This document shows positions 59,106 through 64,000 of a stretch of 64,000 nt of DNA, piece by piece. The stretch covers positions 496,001-560,000 of the forward strand of contig BLZA01000032.1 in NCBI GenBank assembly GCA_013423385.1, read 5' to 3'. A program made the position numbers and the translations under genes. This DNA is from Naganishia liquefaciens. Its lineage: Eukaryota; Basidiomycota; Tremellomycetes; Filobasidiales; Filobasidiaceae. Below the pieces are notes generated by a model that was given only the letters and a program-made list of their open reading frames with translations, had not been told where the DNA came from and made no database searches. Position 1 is the stretch's first letter; each line of letters opens with the position of its first letter.

Positions 59106-59420
59106 GGCGCGCGGCGGTGACGCTTGGATGTAATGAGCCGAGGAAGGACGGACGGACGGACGGACGGACGGACGGACGGACGAGGCTAGATGGATATGGG
59201 GGGGCGTCGAGTCGAGTCGAGATGAAACGAGGCGGGGGGGGACAGAGTGCGGGGTGCGCCCGGCGCACGACGAGAGGAGCGATTTCGCCCGGGCGCACCC
59301 CCCCGATCGTCGTCACGCGGATTTCTCTCAGGCAACAAGAAGAAGAAGAAGGAAGAAGGAAGAAGGCGGCGATGGATCCCCCCGTCCCGACTCGGCCCTC
59401 GCTTCCCCCCGGACCCGGCC
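59106..59420. promoter_or_regulatory. Divergent promoter region SF3A1 / mtTFB-like with GGAC repeat
   Basis: 315 bases between start codons. Contains a perfect (GGAC)n tract and a purine run (agaagaagaaggaagaagg at about 59340), which is likely 5' UTR of the plus gene. Confidence 0.55.
59145..59182. repeat. (GGAC)n tetranucleotide repeat
   Basis: About nine perfect ggac units located 40-77 bases upstream of the SF3A1 ATG, in the shared promoter. Confidence 0.9.
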
Positions 59421-61257
59421 ATGCGCACATCCCTCAGGCGGCTGCTGCCCCTCCCGCCCGTGCCCCCGCGCGAGACGTGGACCCGCAAATTCCCCTCGAG
59501 CAACTTCAATGTCGTCAACAGGCTCACGGCCGACGGCGGCGGTCGCGCCGTGAGCAAGGGCGGCAAACGCACACAGGTCGCCGATACAGCATTGGCCAAC
59601 AGCATCGCACGCAAGCTCGACATTCAAAACGATCAAGTCGTCCTCGAGGCCTATCCCGGCATGGGCTTTCTTACGCGCGCCATCCTCGCGCTCCCGCCAG
59701 ACGTGCGGCCGCGCAAAGTGCTCAGCATCGAGCCCTCGGTCGACTTTAACGTTCACGGACTCAATCTCACGCCCGAACAAGCCCTCTCCGGATGGTCGCC
59801 CTTGAACGGCACCGGCGGCGGCGGCGGCGGCGACGACGGCGACGACGGCGACGACGGCAATAGCAAAGCAAAACAGACGCTGTTGGCCAAGCGCAGAGAC
59901 GCCGTCCGCGAAATTCTCGCCGGTCTCGCCAAAAAGGGTCAAAGCACGCCTGATCTCGATGCGGTCACCCGAGACGACGCCGCCGCCGCCATCAACGAGA
60001 GCATGGGCACTCCGGTCTTTCGCGCATTCCCGAGCGAAGACGATTCGGCATTGACCATCATTGACGGAACCATGTTTGACTGGAAAACCGTACCGGCGCT
60101 CGAGGAGCAGGGCTTGCTCGACGATGTGCAGCGACGCGAATGGCAAGATGGTTCGCATCGACCTCTCTCTCTCACACACCCTGCCTCCTTACTAACGCTC
60201 TCCTGCCAGAACCGCCAAACCTGCACTACATTGCCACAATACCCGATTCCGACATGGGCGAACAGCTGGTCAATCAATGGGTCTCTTGTGTTGCCGGTCC
60301 ATCCTGGTTGTTCCGCTTCGGCCGGGTCAAGATGAGCTTTCTCGTCAAGCCGACCCTCTACGACGTGAGTATCATCAACACAAGACCACGAGGGAGCCCT
60401 TGGTGAGCTGATGCCTTGCATGCCTTCAGCGACTCACCGCCGTTCCGGGTACGAGAGCATACTGCAAACTCTCCGTCATCACGTCCGCTCTGTGCGAGGT
60501 GCACCCTGCGACTCCACTCTACCCGCCCGGTCCGGACGCAGCAGTCCCCGTCAGCCTGCGCCTGAAGCGCGAAAAGGAGGCATTAGAAAAGCAAGGGGCC
60601 AAGAGCGGTATGAGCGTATTGGCGCCGCGAAAACCCAAAAAGACGAAAAAAGCCATGACGGAACCTGAACCCGAGATCGCAAGCATCGCAAGCTCGCCTT
60701 CTTTCTCCGATCCTATTCTCTCCGCAGACCCGGACCTCTGGTACCCCAAGTTTCGACGGACTTTGACAGAGCAGAAACAGCCGCCTCGGCCTGGCATGAT
60801 GGCCTTGACCCTCGTGCCTCGCAAAGAACCACAAATCTTGCCAGACGACAAGGATGTTTGGGACTATATTCTGCGTAGAATGTTCGTCAATCCCGGATCA
60901 CCCCTCGAAGTTGCCATCAAGTATGTTGTGGTTGCGCATTGCAGCTGATGTCCATGCTAACGGCCCGTTCTCGTAGCAACCTTGGAATGGGTGCGACTAA
61001 TCTCGTTCCCAAGCTGACGGATCCGTCACTGCCTGCCGATAAGCGAATTGAGCCTACAAAGTGGATCAGAGAGTACACTGTGCAAGACTGGTCGCTGATC
61101 GTCGAGGCATTCAAAAAGTGGCCATTCGCGCCCGACGTGAGTAGTATCTCGCCATCTTGGTCACAAAATCTGATCCCGCGTTCAATTACAGGTCTTGGTA
61201 CTTGGAACTCTGCTGGAAGAGGACAATGATACCCGACAAGTAGGCTCAGGCATGTGA
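59421..61257 (+). CDS. Mitochondrial transcription factor B-like (Mtf1/rRNA adenine dimethyltransferase fold)
   Basis: Fungal Mtf1 proteins share the KsgA-like methyltransferase fold and let mitochondrial RNA polymerase melt promoters. Seen: an Arg-rich presequence-like start MRTSLRRLLPLPPVPPRETW, then KFPSSNFNVVNRL and LANSIARKLDIQNDQVVLEA. The SAM-fold motif I is YPGMGFLTRAIL, followed by VLSIEPSVDFNVHGL. A Gly/Asp low-complexity insertion (about 59809-59860) follows. Later come LHYIATIPDSDMGEQLVNQW, PSWLFRFGRVKMSFLVKPTL, RLTAVPGTRAYCKLSVITSA, ALTLVPRKEP, VWDYILRRMFVNPGSPLEVA and NLGMGATNLVPKLTDP. It ends LGTLLEEDNDTRQVGSGM with TGA at 61255-61257. Four introns (from about 60150, 60364, 60920 and 61137). 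The motif spacing fits mtTFB better than cytosolic Dim1. Confidence 0.82.
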
Positions 61258-61463
61258 GCCAAAGGTTCTGAAATATCAAGCAAACCATAGAATCCGTCTA
61301 CATTGTATCACGCTGCATTACCAGTCTTGTGTCCATAATTTCTAGAGGTTGTATTATAGTAGCACAAGCCCGCATAGCATAGCATCTCCGCTCTGCCAGA
61401 GAGTGGACTGAATAGGCATTTTCATTGTCATGCGTTGCACATTGCTTTCTACGTAAACGCAAG

Positions 61464-63248
61464 TCATCGGCGATCGAGGTCGCGCGAGTCATAGCCTCTG
61501 TCTTCTCGCTTGTCCGACCTGTCATCCCTCCGGTAAGACCGCCGATAGTCGTCCTCGCGCTCATTCCGGCGTCGTTCTCTATCCCGGTCGTATCCCGACC
61601 GGTCTCGTCCGTCTCGGTCATCGTATCTTGACTTGTCGCGATCATCGTGCCTCGACCTGCCCATATCCCTATCTCGCTGTCGGTTATCGCCGAGGTCCCC
61701 TCGATCCATGTCCCTCCTATCTCTTTCACGATCCAGACGATCCGAGCGATCCCGGTCGCCGTTTCGTTGACGGCGATCACTGTCATATCCCTCTCGACGC
61801 GTTCCTCTGTCCTCCCTTGATTCGCATTGTCAATCAAAGAAGTCTCGTTGACTGAACGAGAAACGACTTACCGACCACCACGGCGTCTCGAATCTTCGCT
61901 CCGCGGACTAGGCGACCTCGAAGCCGCGCGAGAACGCACGAGGGAGCTACTTGTCGTTGGCGATTCGTTCCTCGATTCCGAGGGAGTATCCTTGGAAAGC
62001 GGTTTAGCGCAGGCTAATGACGGAGGACCTATTCGTCATACCCTTTCCCGCTTGACAACCGGCACATATCCTCGTCCACCTCGGCTCTTCGCGTCTTCTT
62101 TGCGCTTTGCCTTCTTGCCCTTTTCGTCAATCGGTGCCGCACGAGCCGTCGCACCCAAACCGAGACCCTCAGGACGCCGTTGCGGGACATGCACGCCGGG
62201 ACCGGTGCGGGCAGCTTCCGGTTTCCACCCCATTCCCCGCAGCATTGCTTCGCCGAATGCCTCGATCGGCACTTCGGAATAGTCGTCCAGCGTCGACTGT
62301 GTCGTCTGATAAGCAACGAGCGGAAGACAGTTATGCGTTACTCACGACTTCTGGACGTGTCAACACATCTCTTCTGTACGCATCCGTCTCGTCCACGGGC
62401 ATGTCACGTAGATTCAGCGTATCAGTCTGCAATCCAATAACCATGTCCGCATGCTGATTCGGCTCCATGGCGCCGTTTTCCGCCGTGATCATGAGTTCGC
62501 GCATGGCCCGCTGTTCGAGCGTCTCTGGGACGGCAGGTGTATCTTGACGCTCTACAGGCGCGTCAGAGTCGGACATCACGACAGCTTCCACCTGGACCTC
62601 TGTTCTAGCCATAAGCTGCAGGCCTGCACGGACTGGCTCATCACCCTCCCTCTCCACGGTTGTGTCCGCCGGCCCTGTCCGCTTTTCTGGCACATATGTC
62701 GGCTTCCGAGCGGACATTGAAGACTGACGCCAATCCTTGTTCGGAAGGGCGGGTATCACGAGTGGGCCTTTGGCTTTCAAAGTGTTTTTGCTACACACGT
62801 GGCGTCAGCGCTGCCGTTCATCATTTATTCCACTCGCCCCAAGGAATGGCAACATGCGACATTGCTAGACTCACCTCTCAGCACCTCCTTCACCAAAGCC
62901 TGTAATCTCCTCGTCTCGTTCCCGGCCTTTACCCTTCACTCGAAAGCCCTGCGCCTCATCATCCTCGCTATCTTCCTCGTCGCCATGCGCAAAAGTCATG
63001 CGACCATATTTGTCTCTGCCTCCCTGACCGGAACGGCCATTTCTACCGATTCCCGGACCAAGGGGAGACGGTCTCGAGGGGGCAGCGGATATCCGGACAG
63101 CCTGTCGATGTGCAGCGGCATTTCTTGCTTCGTCCGCTGCAGTTGACTGTTCACGAGAGGCGCTAGGGGAGCCGGCGGGCGACGAGGTAGAGGGCGTGCC
63201 TGAACGACTTGGCGGACGGATGGTAAAAGAGACGGGCGCTGACATCAC
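61464..63248 (-). CDS. SPP2: Pre-mRNA splicing factor SPP2 (G-patch protein)
   Basis: SPP2/GPKOW-type proteins use a G-patch to activate the DEAH helicase Prp2 before the first splicing step; nuclear. Seen: MMSAPVSFTIRPPSRSGTPS (63248; a second Met follows at once), RDKYGRMTFAHGDEEDSEDD, LVIPALPNKDWRQSSMSARK, TYVPEKRTG, ERQDTPAVPETLEQRAMREL and DTLNLRDMPVDETDAYRRDV. The G-patch core is YSEVPIEAFGEAMLRGMGWK, then RRPEGLGLGATARAAP and GRGYVPVVKRE. A long Arg/Asp tail (RDRDMGRSRHDDRDKSRYDD, SYRRDDRSDKREDRGYDSRD) ends LDRR with stop at 61464. About four introns. No KOW domain is seen, so SPP2 fits better than full GPKOW. Tail-to-tail with the mtTFB-like gene. Confidence 0.88.
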
Positions 63249-63641
63249 TGCGCCGGAGGAGAAGTCGGCTGCTTGTTGGCGGGATAAGTGATTTCAGGCG
63301 ACATGGACCTCTGCGTGATGAATGCCCTGCCCTCCTTGGGTGTCGCTGCGTGCGGGTCTCTCATGTCAATCGAGAATCGCCCGATCACTGGATTTTACTG
63401 CAAAAATGGTGGTGGTCTGAAACGGACTTTTTTTACAACAAGAAGACCATAAAGCGGACCCTGAAGACCCAAAAACTGTTCAAAATCCCAGAAAGTCTTT
63501 CTCCCTTCAACTCCGGTTGCGACCAGTCCTCGTCGATTTCAGCAATTCGCCTTCTGGCAATTCTTTGCCTCGGACGAGTTCAGCTCCGCATCCACTGTCA
63601 CTGCATTTCGGGGCGTAGTGCGGCGGCAAAGTGATGGTCTC
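63249..63641. other. Intergenic, SPP2 promoter side
   Basis: About 390 bases between the SPP2 start and the stop of the next minus gene. No supported ORF. Confidence 0.4.
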
Positions 63642-64000
63642 TTAAGGCGCTGTCGGCACGCCGATAAGTGGGATCCCTTCCCCTTTAGCAGCAGAATAGC
63701 AGGTACCCGGAAGTAATGCCTGTAAAGCAAAGTCAAGTCAAGTCGCATCCCAGCTCGGAGTCCTTGACAGGTCACTCACAGGAGGGCAACTCTGAGCAAA
63801 GATGGCGCCCGAGGCTGGCGTACCATCAGAGACATAGTACACACAACTATCCGAGCCATATCTGAAGCAAAATACTGTATTCAGTGCGTCGAGTAGGTTG
63901 AAGTATCGATTCCTTTTACGTACACGCAGTTGGCAGCTTCTCCCTGATAGTCTCCAGGCATCTGCCTATACGCCAACGCTCGGTTGAGCTTGTCGTTGTT
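63642..64000 (-). CDS. 3' end of an unknown gene (partial, continues beyond window)
   Basis: Not recognised. Minus-strand exons join in frame: NNDKLNRALAYRQMPGDYQG then EAANCVY, intron (GTAAAA donor, CTTCAG acceptor), YGSDSCVYYVSDGTPASG then AIFAQSCPP, intron (GTGAGT donor, TTTACAG acceptor), and ALLPGTCYSAAKGEGIPLIG then VPTAP with TAA at 63642-63644. Cysteines are spaced as in an extracellular domain, so a secreted protein is possible, but too little is present to name it. Confidence 0.55.

Noticed and set aside
59328-60179. 283-codon minus ORF opposite the mtTFB-like gene
   Set aside because: GC-rich shadow of the plus gene; the plus frame has the SAM-fold motifs and proper splice joins.
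61425-61631. Plus ORF opposite the SPP2 tail
   Set aside because: Reverse complement of the Arg/Asp repeat codons of SPP2; no independent support.
1-64000. CRISPR arrays, operons, rRNA genes, riboswitches
   Set aside because: Intron-rich eukaryotic nuclear DNA; no direct-repeat/spacer array or rRNA sequence was found.

Overview
This window is nuclear DNA from a filamentous or dimorphic fungus, most likely a basidiomycete. Nearly every gene is cut by many small introns (about 50-80 bases, GTRNGY donors, YAG acceptors). The gene set includes a fungal GT4 trehalose phosphorylase, EOGT/DUF563-type GT61 glycosyltransferases, a multi-WSC protein with a DUF1996-like head, and a multi-pass protein resembling the DUF6534 family that is common in mushrooms and relatives. 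I cannot place it below phylum from sequence alone. No virus-like element, transposon, CRISPR array, rRNA or convincing tRNA was seen.

Layout, left to right. 1-5 kb: the N-terminal part of SPT5 (minus, cut by the window edge), head-to-head with a complete ten-exon phosphoketolase (plus). 5.4-11.5 kb: a very large secreted or cell-wall protein gene (minus) with a DUF1996-like head and nine WSC modules. 12.7-18.1 kb: a tandem pair of GT61 glycosyltransferase genes (minus). 18.9-21.8 kb: exocyst subunit EXO84 (plus). 22-25.9 kb: a weak minus-strand candidate, a DUF6534-like membrane protein (plus) and an unresolved ORF. 25.9-33.7 kb: housekeeping genes: a putative mitochondrial helical-repeat protein (minus), SURF6/RRP14 (plus), a TRA2-like RRM protein (plus), TAF11 (minus) and a MIC12-like MICOS subunit (plus). 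34-46.5 kb: URM1 (minus), GH2 beta-mannosidase (plus), GDP-mannose pyrophosphorylase (plus), MRE11 (minus) and a multi-pass membrane protein (plus). 46.6-49.8 kb: trehalose phosphorylase (minus). 49.8-56.4 kb: a long, visibly AT-richer stretch with no gene I can support. 56.4-64 kb: SF3A1 (minus), a mitochondrial transcription factor B-like protein (plus), the G-patch splicing factor SPP2 (minus) and the 3' end of an unknown gene (minus).

Themes. (1) At least six gene pairs are head-to-head with start codons about 260-370 bases apart, so they probably share bidirectional promoters. (2) Several genes concern sugar and cell-surface metabolism: phosphoketolase, WSC wall protein, two GT61 enzymes, beta-mannosidase beside GDP-mannose synthase, and trehalose phosphorylase. 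Their spacing does not make a strict cluster. (3) Three RNA-splicing proteins (TRA2-like, SF3A1, SPP2) lie in the window. (4) The most unusual gene architecture is in GDP-mannose pyrophosphorylase. It has a 6-base first coding exon, three internal microexons of 16, 12 and 17 bases, and a stop codon apparently split by an intron. The clearest unexplained region is the 6.7-kb gene-free stretch at 49.8-56.4 kb.
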